Positions 25,531 through 34,120 are shown, numbered from the stretch's first letter. The stretch is DNA of 64,000 nt from CAYYYG01 sp964591375 (GCA_964591375.1 CAZQAU010000007.1:1-64000); one strand, 5' to 3'. A program made the numbers and translations. The notes: generated from the letters alone by a model not told the origin.

Positions 25531-26728
25531 GATTTTTTCGTATGGAGCGATATACAATTTCTAATTGATGTGAGATAGCATTCCAACTGTATTTTTTATT
25601 TGCGAGATCATAAGCATTTGAACGAATTTTATCGTAAAGTTTTTTGTCAGCAAGTATTTTTACTATTTGGTCTACAAATTCTTCAGCAGTATTTCCTGTT
25701 AATGCATGTATATTACTGGACATTTTTAGTCGTTCAGCACCAATTCTTGTAGAAATGACGGGTAAGCCAGATGCCATCGCAGCGAGGATTTTCAAATTCG
25801 TTCCACCAGGTCCAAATACTGGGGCTATGAAGAGCGTTGTCTCCCTATATAAGGAACGAACAGTTTTTATATCATCTGGTGGAATATCTATGATTTTAAT
25901 ATTTTTATTTTTATATTCAGCCAGTCGGTGATTGGCATTTTGACCTGCTACTATTACTTCAACTTTTGGCAATTTTTTAACCAAAAGAGGATAAATTTTT
26001 TCCAACATAAAAACAGCTGCTTCTGTGTTTTGTAGCCAGAAAAAATTTCCAATAAACAGTAACTGAGGCTTATCTAGTTTTTTATCTTTAAGTTCAGACA
26101 CGAACATTTCATCACCTGCGCCGTTGGGAATAATAGCCGGTTTTATATTAGGAGTAAGTTTTTCAATTGCCTCCTGATCAAACTCAGAAACTGTTGCCAC
26201 AGCCGATGCTTTTTTCCAATAATACATTTCAGATGATTTAAGTTTGACAATATCCAGATAAAACGCTAAACGCATCCAGATAGGCAGTGAAGAAATGAAA
26301 TGTTGGTATACTTTAAATTCAATTGTTTGTTCTACAAGAAGTATAGGTACTGATGTGGTCGGAATATGAGGCATGATGTAGAATGTTTCAGCATGTATTA
26401 CATCAAAATGCTCTGCCTGTAGTAATTCTTCCACGGTTTTTCTAGCTTCAACAGAATAATTGCGTACAATAAGAAAGGGTAATTTAGAAAATACAGATTT
26501 GAGTATATTTCCTATTTGCCAAGGTTTTTCGGCACGTTTACATAAGTATATTTTTTTGCAATATGATTCCAGATATGAAGCGTATTTTTTTTCTTTTTCA
26601 TTTTTATACAAGCAGATTAGAGTAATATCGTGATTTTTACTTAAGTATTTTAATAAATTAAGTGTTCTTATTTGCCCACCAGATGCAGGAGGATAGGGTA
26701 AATATGGTGTGAGCATCAAGATTTTCAT
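25514..26728 (-). CDS. Family 4 glycosyltransferase
   Basis: A 404-residue GT-B enzyme. The N-terminus MKILMLTPYLPYPPASGGQIR and LLKYLSKNHDITLICLY place it among GT4 enzymes acting on surface polysaccharides. The C-terminal half has FIGNFFWLQNTEAA and APVFGPGGTNLKILAAMASGLPVI, where the usual E-x7-E is modified to a G-T-N-L-K version seen in some subfamilies. It lies in the middle of the glycan operon. Confidence 0.9.
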   Translation of the reverse strand: MKILMLTPYLPYPPASGGQIRTLNLLKYLSKNHDITLICLYKNEKEKKYASYLESYCKKIYLCKRAEKPWQIGNILKSVFSKLPFLIVRNYSVEARKTVEELLQAEHFDVIHAETFYIMPHIPTTSVPILLVEQTIEFKVYQHFISSLPIWMRLAFYLDIVKLKSSEMYYWKKASAVATVSEFDQEAIEKLTPNIKPAIIPNGAGDEMFVSELKDKKLDKPQLLFIGNFFWLQNTEAAVFMLEKIYPLLVKKLPKVEVIVAGQNANHRLAEYKNKNIKIIDIPPDDIKTVRSLYRETTLFIAPVFGPGGTNLKILAAMASGLPVISTRIGAERLKMSSNIHALTGNTAEEFVDQIVKILADKKLYDKIRSNAYDLANKKYSWNAISHQLEIVYRSIRKNHANRN

Positions 26729-26746
26729 AGGAAGTGAACAATACGT

Positions 26747-28228
26747 TTATAATTTAAATAGCGCAAATTTATCGTTTTTGTATACTGTTGTGAATTTTTT
26801 CATATCTTCTGTATTTTTAATGGTATCAATATTTTGTGTGACAAAATAAGAATACCCCATTTTTTTAAAATCTTCCAACTCCATGTACTTGGCAGGAGAT
26901 CCTTTTCTATTGCACAGATATAGCAATGTCGTGTCTCCTAATCGGTCGGTAATAATTTTATCATCTTCATTAGTGAGAGATTTTACAACATTGGCGATGG
27001 TAACCAGATCATTTGGATAATGATAAAATTCCTGAACACGATAATAAGAGAAAAAATAGGAAAAGGCAAATACGACGATTAGGGCGACTGAAACAAAAAA
27101 GGGATGAAAAAATTTGCTTTCATTTTTTTGAATAAAAGAAGCGCCTAACCCTACCATTACCGCTAGTCCTGGTAATATAATTGTTTGATAATATTCATGT
27201 TGAACATTCCCGCCCTGAAACGTAAATAAATATACAAATGCAGAGATAAAAATTGTGTGAAGTAAATACTTTTTTGGTTTTGCTATTGTTCCAAGAACAA
27301 ACAAGAAAAGTAAATAGCCACCAAATACTATATTCGAAATGCGTTCATAGAATATCCATCGGAAAAATGCGGGTTTAAAAAATATATTTTTTAAGCCTTC
27401 ATACGTATTAACACCAGTTATTAACCAGCTGCTCGCCGGGATAGCTTCGGGATGAAAACTAATAAAGTAACGCCAAGCTACAAGGGGAATAAATCCGAGG
27501 ATAAAAAATAAATAGAGCTGGAATTTTTTTAATACACTCCATTTGTAGCGTAGTACTAATAAATAAAATAATGAAAAACTGTAAAATATTGTCGTAGGTT
27601 TAGCAAGTACTGACAAAGCTAAACAGATTGCTGATAGAACAAAATATATCGGTGCGAAGTCTTGATCTTCTTTTCGTGTAAACAAATAAAGAAAAAACAC
27701 AGAAAGCATCATAAATGAAAGTGCAGTAGTCTCAGGTAATATAACCCGTGAAAAGAATACAAAAAAAGGAAAAACAGCATATACTCCAGACGCAACTATC
27801 GCAGTAATTCTATTTTCTTCATGTAAACATAAATAGTAGATAACTGCAATAATAAGTAAAGAAAAAAATGCTGTCGTTATACGGCCATATGCATCTAGAG
27901 ATAAGACAGGAAATGTGGAGTATAACCACGCGAAAGTAGCATTATATATAGGAAATTCCACATATCTAAGGCCAACAGGATTTTCAATTCCAGACTGTCT
28001 ATCTGACAAATCATCATACCGAGGTCTCAATAAATCAATTCCATCTTTTACATAGTTGCGTGCTACGGCTGCGGTATCTGCTTGTCGCCATGAATGTAAA
28101 TCAGCTAAAGGATTGTCATATGTTTTGACTAAAGTAACAGACTTGGCAACGATCTGTATCTGGTATAAGCGAAAAAAAAGGGCTAATACAAGAATAATTG
28201 AGAGGAAAATATAATCTTTTTTTACCAT
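26747..28228 (-). CDS. GT39-like membrane glycosyltransferase
   Basis: A 493-residue multi-pass protein of the PMT/ArnT type. The first extracytoplasmic loop contains DLHSWRQADTAAVARNYVKDG, with the Asp expected at the catalytic loop of GT-C enzymes. About ten hydrophobic segments and a C-terminal soluble domain (about 410-493) follow. GT-C enzymes use polyprenyl-phosphate sugars outside the membrane. The acceptor may be the glycan made by the neighbouring enzymes or a protein. Confidence 0.85.
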   Translation of the reverse strand: MVKKDYIFLSIILVLALFFRLYQIQIVAKSVTLVKTYDNPLADLHSWRQADTAAVARNYVKDGIDLLRPRYDDLSDRQSGIENPVGLRYVEFPIYNATFAWLYSTFPVLSLDAYGRITTAFFSLLIIAVIYYLCLHEENRITAIVASGVYAVFPFFVFFSRVILPETTALSFMMLSVFFLYLFTRKEDQDFAPIYFVLSAICLALSVLAKPTTIFYSFSLFYLLVLRYKWSVLKKFQLYLFFILGFIPLVAWRYFISFHPEAIPASSWLITGVNTYEGLKNIFFKPAFFRWIFYERISNIVFGGYLLFLFVLGTIAKPKKYLLHTIFISAFVYLFTFQGGNVQHEYYQTIILPGLAVMVGLGASFIQKNESKFFHPFFVSVALIVVFAFSYFFSYYRVQEFYHYPNDLVTIANVVKSLTNEDDKIITDRLGDTTLLYLCNRKGSPAKYMELEDFKKMGYSYFVTQNIDTIKNTEDMKKFTTVYKNDKFALFKL

Positions 28229-28251
28229 GTGTATTCTTTAATTACTATGTG

Positions 28252-29769
28252 TTAATTTGTTTTTTTACTATCGGAAATATCATAGCTTAATGATCCGACA
28301 AATAAACCTGATACCATCCAAAATGTATAAGCAACTTTTGATGCCTCAAATACATCAATATAAGATGCATTCATCAATAAACCAAACATTCCAAATAAGA
28401 AACCATAATATAGGTATTTTTCATTTTGAGCCATTTTAAGAGTCTTTTTCCAGACTAAAAGGACAATGGAATAGAGAATGTAAAGGAATGATAAAGTGCC
28501 CAACAATCCAAATTCACCTAACCAGCGCAAATAATCATTATCTGTAGACTCTGTAATTGAAGATGGACCGGTGCCAAGGATAGGGTTGGTTTTTAACGCA
28601 TTAAGTGCACGAGGCCATTCCACCTGGAGGCGGGTCGCGAAGGATATATCAGCAACTATCGTGTTTTGTGATTTTAAACCCGCAGAACGAGTTGCTAATA
28701 AATTAGCTGCTTCAGTGGCAGTAAGAATTTTATTTTCTTGTGAAGCTTCTTTATATATTTCTTCCAATAATTTATCTTTGAGTAACTTATCAACTACTCC
28801 CTGATTTTCACTGGGTGCCTGGGAAATAGCAATATAGGCTGTTCCTGCAGGCAATTCTTTGGAAGTTATTTTTTGAGGCACTACCACTTCACCTGTTTTT
28901 TCGTTAACAAAAATCTGTTTTATTTGTACTGTTTTTAATACTCTTTGAATTAAATCTCGTGAAACAAACATGCAAAGAGCTGTAATTAAGGCGACTATAA
29001 GGAGATGTTTAAATTTTTTGCTAAATATAAGGAAAGAAGTAATTGATATAGGATATGATACAAAGGCGGAAATACGGGAAGCTGTTAAGGTTAATACAAA
29101 AATAGCTAGAGCTATCAGAGGATAAATAAATCTATTTTTACGATAAAAATATACACCTAAGGAAATAGGAATGAGTAATACTAAATAGGCAGCCAGATCA
29201 TAATGACCTGCAAATGTAGACGAAACGCGTGCCTCTGGAGTTAAAGTAAGTAAATGTCCTTTTGCGAACTCGGGATTCATTGTCTGCACAGCTGGCCATC
29301 CCATGAATTTTTGTCCAATGCCGTAAAGACAAACAAGAGCTAATGTTGATATTACAGCGTATAAGTAAAAAATTAAATCTTTTCTGGATTTTATACATGA
29401 GGTCGCTATAAAGAAAATAATCATATATTCCACGCGTCTCGCTGCATGCAAAAATCCAAGATGTTTATATATAACGAATTTTGTAATATAGGCATTGAAT
29501 GCGAATGAAAGGAATATAGCACACCAGAAAAGTATAAAAAGACCGATAAATTTAGTATTAAGAATAATTTTTTGTCTTAATAACTGAATTAAAAAAACAA
29601 TTACCAGAAGACCTATATAAAAGTCTTCAGCACGGATGGCAATATATGTGTAATCTACAATTTTAATTGGGAATTTTGGATAGAGCGGAACAATAAATAT
29701 AAAACCAAACAGCAAAATTTTGATTATATTGTTATCAATCCATTGAAGCGATTTTATAAGCTTTTTCAT
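28252..29769 (-). CDS. O-antigen ligase/polymerase-like membrane protein
   Basis: A 505-residue multi-pass protein of the Wzy_C/WaaL family. The family block NALKTNPILGTGPSSITES lies near residue 395, after a large extracytoplasmic loop (about 275-390) that is longer than usual and rich in Lys, Glu and Ala. About ten membrane segments surround it. Such proteins polymerise or transfer finished glycan chains from a lipid carrier. It overlaps the upstream GT2 gene by 35 nt. Confidence 0.85.
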   Translation of the reverse strand: MKKLIKSLQWIDNNIIKILLFGFIFIVPLYPKFPIKIVDYTYIAIRAEDFYIGLLVIVFLIQLLRQKIILNTKFIGLFILFWCAIFLSFAFNAYITKFVIYKHLGFLHAARRVEYMIIFFIATSCIKSRKDLIFYLYAVISTLALVCLYGIGQKFMGWPAVQTMNPEFAKGHLLTLTPEARVSSTFAGHYDLAAYLVLLIPISLGVYFYRKNRFIYPLIALAIFVLTLTASRISAFVSYPISITSFLIFSKKFKHLLIVALITALCMFVSRDLIQRVLKTVQIKQIFVNEKTGEVVVPQKITSKELPAGTAYIAISQAPSENQGVVDKLLKDKLLEEIYKEASQENKILTATEAANLLATRSAGLKSQNTIVADISFATRLQVEWPRALNALKTNPILGTGPSSITESTDNDYLRWLGEFGLLGTLSFLYILYSIVLLVWKKTLKMAQNEKYLYYGFLFGMFGLLMNASYIDVFEASKVAYTFWMVSGLFVGSLSYDISDSKKTN

Positions 29770-30649
29770 AAGTGTTTATAAGATAAGGATCATCTTTAAT
29801 AAGCCCAATACCCCATGCTATGAGTGCCTTAATTTTCAGTATATATTGTAACACATTTACCTGCCATCCGGGGTAGTGCTTACGGTAGAAATATAAGAAA
29901 CCTCTATATACCTGTTGAACTGGATAGCTCTTTCCACCGCTCGAAACTGATCCTAAATGTATGATTTTAGATGCTGGGTAGAAAAATACTTGGTACCCTC
30001 TCTTTTTAGCTCTATATAAAAGGTCAATTTCATCCATGTACATGAAAATTTTTTCATCAAATCCCTGAACTTCATTATAGTTTTTCTTGTTAGTAAGAAT
30101 ACATGCGCCTGAAACCCAGTCTACTTCTTTTGGTGAGTTAGGTGATGATCTGGTTAGTCCCCAGTAGTCACCTTTTAAAAATAGCGCGGCAAATACCACT
30201 GGTAATGTGTAAAACGGTCCACATGATGGCTGAGGAGAGAGATCATGATTTAACAATTTTGGGCCAATGAACTGTATTGTATCCTGATTTTTTTTATAAT
30301 AATCCAATAGAACGCTGATGGCATTTTCAAGAATTATTGTATCTGAGTTTAGAAGCAGAATATATTCGCCTAAGGCATGTCTGACACCCTGATTATTTGC
30401 TTTGGCAAACCCGGTATTTTCTGTGTTTTCGATTAGTACGATATTTGAGTGCTTTTTTTGGAGTTCTTTAATCATTGAAACAGATCCATCTTTGGATGTA
30501 TTATCTATAACTATAATTTCAAAAGATGTATTTGGTTGTGATTTGTAGATTGATTCGATACAATTTCGAGTTACTTCTTTGGTATTATATGAGATTATAA
30601 TTATCGATAGCTCTGGTTTAGCCGTATATTCTTGTTTGCTGGAGGACAT
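29735..30649 (-). CDS. Family 2 glycosyltransferase
   Basis: A 304-residue GT-A enzyme, first in the leftward glycan operon. The domain starts ELSIIIISYNTKEVTRNCIESI, with the nucleotide-binding Asp in EIIVIDNTSKDGS, NTGFAKANNQGVRHA, the DxD-like LLLNSDT and the acceptor part WVSGACILTNKKNY. The sequence resembles rhamnosyltransferase-type GT2 enzymes. The promoter 7 nt upstream of the ATG suggests a leaderless mRNA. Confidence 0.92.
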   Translation of the reverse strand: MSSSKQEYTAKPELSIIIISYNTKEVTRNCIESIYKSQPNTSFEIIVIDNTSKDGSVSMIKELQKKHSNIVLIENTENTGFAKANNQGVRHALGEYILLLNSDTIILENAISVLLDYYKKNQDTIQFIGPKLLNHDLSPQPSCGPFYTLPVVFAALFLKGDYWGLTRSSPNSPKEVDWVSGACILTNKKNYNEVQGFDEKIFMYMDEIDLLYRAKKRGYQVFFYPASKIIHLGSVSSGGKSYPVQQVYRGFLYFYRKHYPGWQVNVLQYILKIKALIAWGIGLIKDDPYLINTYEKAYKIASMD

Positions 30650-30656
30650 ACACTAT

Positions 30657-30662
30657 ATTATA
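30657..30662 (-). promoter_or_regulatory. -10 box of the glycan operon, predicted leaderless
   Basis: A perfect TATAAT read leftward, 7 nt before the ATG at 30649. The -35 is poorly defined. It is the only obvious promoter for the eight-gene operon. Confidence 0.5.
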
Positions 30663-30717
30663 ATATAAAAGTTGAATATAGCTATTAGCCAACGACTATT
30701 AGCTATCGACTAACATA

Positions 30718-30789
30718 GGCTGGATAGCTCAGTGGTAGAGCACTCGTTTCATAAGCGATAGGTCGGGAGTCCGAATCTCCCTCCAGCCA
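30718..30789 (+). tRNA. tRNA with CAU anticodon (Met, or Ile2 if lysidine-modified)
   Basis: A complete cloverleaf: 7-bp acceptor GGCTGGA/TCCAGCC, D stem GCTC/GAGC, anticodon loop TTCATAA with CAT at 30750-30752, variable loop AGGTC, and T stem GGGAG/CTCCC. It lacks the C1:A72 mismatch and GC-rich anticodon stem of an initiator, so it is elongator Met or Ile2. No CCA is encoded. Oddities are T-loop TCCGAAT, with C where U55 is expected, and an unpaired C27-U43 at the top of the anticodon stem. Confidence 0.9.
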
Positions 30790-30830
30790 CTAATTAGTGA
30801 TTGGCTCGTAGCCGATACTATACCGCTTAT

Positions 30831-31451
30831 ATGAAAAAAATAAAAACAGACTCTTATATACCTACAAAAGAGAACCTCGTCGCTCCACATATTTATAAAA
30901 CTTCGATAGAAGGACTTTATTACATAGAACAGTCAGTTTTCAAAGATAATAGAGGATATTTTAGCGAAGTTGTCCGTCTTCCCGAAATTGAAGAAGTGAC
31001 AGGAACTAAATTTAATCCCCGTCAAATTAATCATGCAAGATCAGAAAAAAACGTTATTCGAGGTATTCATGCTGAAGGGTGGAATAAATGTACGTTTATC
31101 ACCCGGGGAAAGGCATTTTGTGCTTTAGTCGATGTAAGAGTTAATTCCAAAACATTTCTTAACAAAGAATATTTTATTTTGGGAGATGGAAATGATGCTT
31201 TACAAGGGGTGTTATTTATTTCCTCAGGTATTGGAAATTCTTTGTGTGTTTTAGATGGACCTGTTGATTATATATATATCGTCGACAGATTATACAAGGA
31301 TCGAGATCCTTCAGGAGACCAGGCAATTTCTCTTTTTGATCGGGATTTATCTATCCCATGGCCTCTTTCTCAAGATAAAATGGTAATTTCCCAACGTGAT
31401 AGAGACTCCATAACTTTACGAGAAAAATATCCCAATCATATAAAAAAATAA
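30831..31451 (+). CDS. dTDP-4-dehydrorhamnose 3,5-epimerase-like protein
   Basis: About 206 residues of RmlC fold. It has DNRGYFSEVVR, NHARSEKNVIRGIHAEGWNKCT with the catalytic His, FCALVDVRVNS and FISSGIGNSLCVLDGPVDYIYIVD. The last segment replaces the usual GhaHGF motif with GIGNSL, so activity may be altered. The frame runs to 30801 through a TTG, but the ATG at 30831 is preferred. It lies just after the tRNA and divergent from the glycan operon, which suggests a deoxysugar role. Other rml genes are not in the window. Confidence 0.82.
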   Translation: MKKIKTDSYIPTKENLVAPHIYKTSIEGLYYIEQSVFKDNRGYFSEVVRLPEIEEVTGTKFNPRQINHARSEKNVIRGIHAEGWNKCTFITRGKAFCALVDVRVNSKTFLNKEYFILGDGNDALQGVLFISSGIGNSLCVLDGPVDYIYIVDRLYKDRDPSGDQAISLFDRDLSIPWPLSQDKMVISQRDRDSITLREKYPNHIKK

Positions 31452-31457
31452 GTATAT

Positions 31458-32360
31458 TTACGCAACATTCATTGAATACATTCTATTCCCGATACGATCA
31501 TAGGATGTTTTACATTCTTGAACATGCTTTAATGCTCTTAAAATTTCATATTGTTCATCGATGGTTCCGGCTTTGCTAAGTAAATTATTTAACACACGTG
31601 CATCTCCATCTATATTTCTTTCGGGTTTTGTAAGAGAAGATAAAAAATTGAAAGGTACTTTTTCATTTGCTCCTGTTAAAATTTCTGATGCAAAGACAAA
31701 ATCAAAACCTTCAATACCACATACCGAATCTTTTTTTGGCCTGCTGAAAGAAGGAGCTAGCATAATTGGGCTCGCAGCCATCCATGATAAGTCTGTTCCT
31801 CCGGAAACATCACGAATAAATTTATCAGTAGCACCTGTATTAATAGTATCATCTAAAATGAGAACACTTTTTAAACCTGTGTCACGCCCACGCTCGATGG
31901 AATTTGTAAGTGAGTTATATGATTGAGGCGTTATGGTCATTTGTTTTTTATCTGATGGATCACGGCTCACGGCAACCTGAATTTGCGGATACATCAGTCG
32001 CATAGTATCGGGCATAGCTTCCCATAACCGTTTCCCTCCACCGCCTGGAGATATTATCAATAGTTCATTCGGTGAAAATGTATTCATTAGTGGTTCCATT
32101 GAGAAAGACAGCAGTTCTGCCATCGCTCTTTGATCATATACTTCAACAAATCCACGAGAATTTTGTTCGATTTTTCTCATTTGCGACGAAAAGTCTTCAG
32201 TGGAATCTGATAGATCGTCGATGATGCGATAGTAAGCAGGATCGGCTATATAATTATATTTCTCAAACTGTAAATTTGGATACCATTCTTTTAGTTTGTA
32301 TTCTCCGAATTGCCTTTTAAATTCCGCAAATCTTGATAAATTTTCCATAGTTTTTTCCAT
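31458..32360 (-). CDS. Phosphoribosyltransferase-like protein
   Basis: A 300-residue protein with the PRPP-binding signature VLILDDTINTGAT near residue 170, typical of type I phosphoribosyltransferases. Upstream, SPGGGGKRLWEAM resembles the PPi loop. The N-terminal 80 residues are unrecognised. A second ATG at 32348 is possible. The gene is divergent from a TrpR-family regulator across a palindrome, and its start codon directly follows a terminator-like hairpin. The base or substrate cannot be named. Confidence 0.72.
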   Translation of the reverse strand: MEKTMENLSRFAEFKRQFGEYKLKEWYPNLQFEKYNYIADPAYYRIIDDLSDSTEDFSSQMRKIEQNSRGFVEVYDQRAMAELLSFSMEPLMNTFSPNELLIISPGGGGKRLWEAMPDTMRLMYPQIQVAVSRDPSDKKQMTITPQSYNSLTNSIERGRDTGLKSVLILDDTINTGATDKFIRDVSGGTDLSWMAASPIMLAPSFSRPKKDSVCGIEGFDFVFASEILTGANEKVPFNFLSSLTKPERNIDGDARVLNNLLSKAGTIDEQYEILRALKHVQECKTSYDRIGNRMYSMNVA

Positions 32361-32387
32361 TAAAAAACCCGCCTTTTAGCGGGGTTT
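32361..32387 (-). terminator. Terminator/attenuator hairpin abutting a start codon
   Basis: Read leftward: a GC-rich stem (AAACCCCGC paired with GCGGGTTT, one bulge), loop, then a T-run that ends 1 nt before the ATG at 32360. It could attenuate the phosphoribosyltransferase gene, or end read-through from rarA further right. Confidence 0.7.
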
Positions 32388-32403
32388 ATATATTCATAAT
32401 AAA

Positions 32404-32429
32404 CATCACCCGCAGAATTACCGGTGATG
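32404..32429 (-). promoter_or_regulatory. Second leader hairpin
   Basis: A 7-bp perfect inverted repeat CATCACC/GGTGATG with a 12-nt loop, 16 nt upstream of the terminator hairpin in the leftward leader. Its position fits an antiterminator or ligand-sensing arm, but this is speculative. Confidence 0.45.
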
Positions 32430-32461
32430 ATGCATAAAAAAATCTATATTTATTATGTATA

Positions 32462-32481
32462 TTATCATGTTAACATGATAA
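32462..32481. promoter_or_regulatory. 20-bp perfect palindrome, candidate TrpR-family operator
   Basis: A perfect 20-bp palindrome centred on GTTAAC with core ATCATGTTAACATGAT, flanked by further ATTATG/CATAAT half-arms. E. coli TrpR operators also centre on GTTAAC within a symmetric site. A leftward promoter (TTGACT at 32502-32497, 16-nt spacer, TATCAT at 32480-32475) has its -10 inside the palindrome. The adjacent rightward gene encodes a TrpR-family protein. Confidence 0.7.
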
Positions 32482-32573
32482 CATAATGATATGAAAAGTC
32501 AAGTATATATATGATCTGTGAAACATGTTATCGTAGAAAAATAATTATTATGAATGTGATAAAATATTTGAAT

Positions 32574-32906
32574 ATGAAATTAGTACCGAAGTTTGAAAAG
32601 CTGGAGCGATATGAACCTCGAAACGAAAAAGAACGAAATTTAGTGGAAGCATTGACTTCATTGAAAAACGTTGATGATACAGGAGCATTACTACGTGACT
32701 TGTTGACTCAGGCTGAAATTGAAGAGTTTGCCAATCGTCTAGAAATCGCGCGACTTTTATTGGTTGAACCTATGTCATACATTCAAATAGCAAAAAAAAC
32801 AGGTGCTTCGACTACTACTGTTACCCGTGTGGCTCACTGGTTATTTAATGGGTGTGGCGGCTATTGGACTGTTTTGAAAAGATTTATTAAGACAAATAAA
32901 AAGTGA
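32574..32906 (+). CDS. TrpR/YerC-YecD-family transcriptional regulator
   Basis: About 110 residues. The core (LLRDLLTQAEIEEFANRLEIARLL, then the helix-turn-helix SYIQIAKKTGASTTTVTRVAHWL) matches the YerC/YecD branch of TrpR-like proteins. Ligand specificity is unknown. Upstream ATGs at 32511 and 32550 are in frame. The ATG at 32574 gives the usual family length and has TAAAAT 8 nt before it. It is divergent from the phosphoribosyltransferase gene across the palindrome, so autoregulation and control of that gene are plausible. Confidence 0.88.
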   Translation: MKLVPKFEKLERYEPRNEKERNLVEALTSLKNVDDTGALLRDLLTQAEIEEFANRLEIARLLLVEPMSYIQIAKKTGASTTTVTRVAHWLFNGCGGYWTVLKRFIKTNKK

Positions 32907-32907
32907 G

Positions 32908-34113
32908 TTATTTCCAATCGTGCTTATAGTATTTTTTGCCTATAAAATTCTTCGGCATATATTCCTGATTAATTTTTTCTCCTGTTATTCTTTCTACCTG
33001 CCATGGATATCTTGTGTGTCCTTTTCCATAACCAATATTCTTCATGATTTTATTAGCAGGATTTCTTAAATGGAGAGGGATCGCATCTAGTGAGTTTTCA
33101 TCAATATCCGATAGAGCGGCACTGATCCCTTCAGTTGAAGCGATAGATTTTTTAGCAGTCGCTAAATAAGTGGCTGTTTGCGCCAAGATTAGTGATGCTT
33201 CGGGCATACCAATCATATGAACAGCTTGCATACAACTTGTGGCTAAAACAAGTGCTGTGGGTTGCGCATTGCCTATATCTTCTGAAGCAAAAATCACCAT
33301 TCTGCGCGCAATAAATACAGGATCCTCACCTGCTTTAATCATTCGGGCCAAATAATGCAAAGTTGCATCTGGTTGGCTACCACGCATGCTTTTGATGAAC
33401 GCGGAAATAGTGTCATAGTGCCAGTCACCCTTTTTGTCATAATATATGGCTTTTTGTTGAATTGCTTCTTCTGCTTTTTTTAAAGTTACGTTGTGGCTAA
33501 GCGTTGCTGCGAGTTCCACAGCATTAATGACAGTTCTTCCATCTCCATTTGAATATTTAATAAAATGTTTCATTGCATCTGGATGCCATGTGTGATTAGG
33601 ATACTGAGCTATAGCTTTTTCAACTATTTTTTTAACATCCTTATCTGTTAATGCCTGTAAAACATACACCTGACTCCGTGAGATAAGTGGTGCATTTACT
33701 TCAAATCCAGGATTTTCGGTAGTTGCACCGATTAACGTTATAGTGCCATTTTCGACAAAAGGGAGAAATGCATCTTGTTGAGCTTTGTTAAATCTATGAA
33801 TTTCATCAATAAAGATAATCAGATGTTTTCTATATAAAGTATTTTGCTCTTCAGCTTGAGTCATTATTTTCTTTATTTCTGCCACTCCACTGGTGACAGC
33901 TGACAAAGGGATAAACTCAGCCTCTACATATGATGCAATTAATCGGGCAAGTGAAGTTTTTCCGCACCCAGGAGGCCCCCATAGTATCATAGAAGTGATT
34001 TTTCCTGATTCAAGCATTGTACGGATGGGTTTACCTTTACCAACCAGATGTTCTTGTCCAATAAAGTCTTCAATTTTTTTTGGGCGGAGTCGTTCTGCGA
34101 GGGGAGTGTTCAT
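32908..34113 (-). CDS. rarA: Replication-associated recombination protein A (RarA/MgsA)
   Basis: A 401-residue AAA+ clamp-loader-like ATPase. It begins PLAERLRPKKIEDFIGQEHLVG, with Walker A WGPPGCGKTSLAR, Walker B LIIFIDEIHRF, sensor TLIGATTENPGFEVN and the C-terminal tetramerisation part DIGNAQPTALVLA and LRNPANKIMKNIGYGKGHTRYPW. It acts at stalled replication forks. It ends 1 nt from the convergent regulator gene. Confidence 0.96.
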   Translation of the reverse strand: MNTPLAERLRPKKIEDFIGQEHLVGKGKPIRTMLESGKITSMILWGPPGCGKTSLARLIASYVEAEFIPLSAVTSGVAEIKKIMTQAEEQNTLYRKHLIIFIDEIHRFNKAQQDAFLPFVENGTITLIGATTENPGFEVNAPLISRSQVYVLQALTDKDVKKIVEKAIAQYPNHTWHPDAMKHFIKYSNGDGRTVINAVELAATLSHNVTLKKAEEAIQQKAIYYDKKGDWHYDTISAFIKSMRGSQPDATLHYLARMIKAGEDPVFIARRMVIFASEDIGNAQPTALVLATSCMQAVHMIGMPEASLILAQTATYLATAKKSIASTEGISAALSDIDENSLDAIPLHLRNPANKIMKNIGYGKGHTRYPWQVERITGEKINQEYMPKNFIGKKYYKHDWK

Positions 34114-34120
34114 ATAAATT

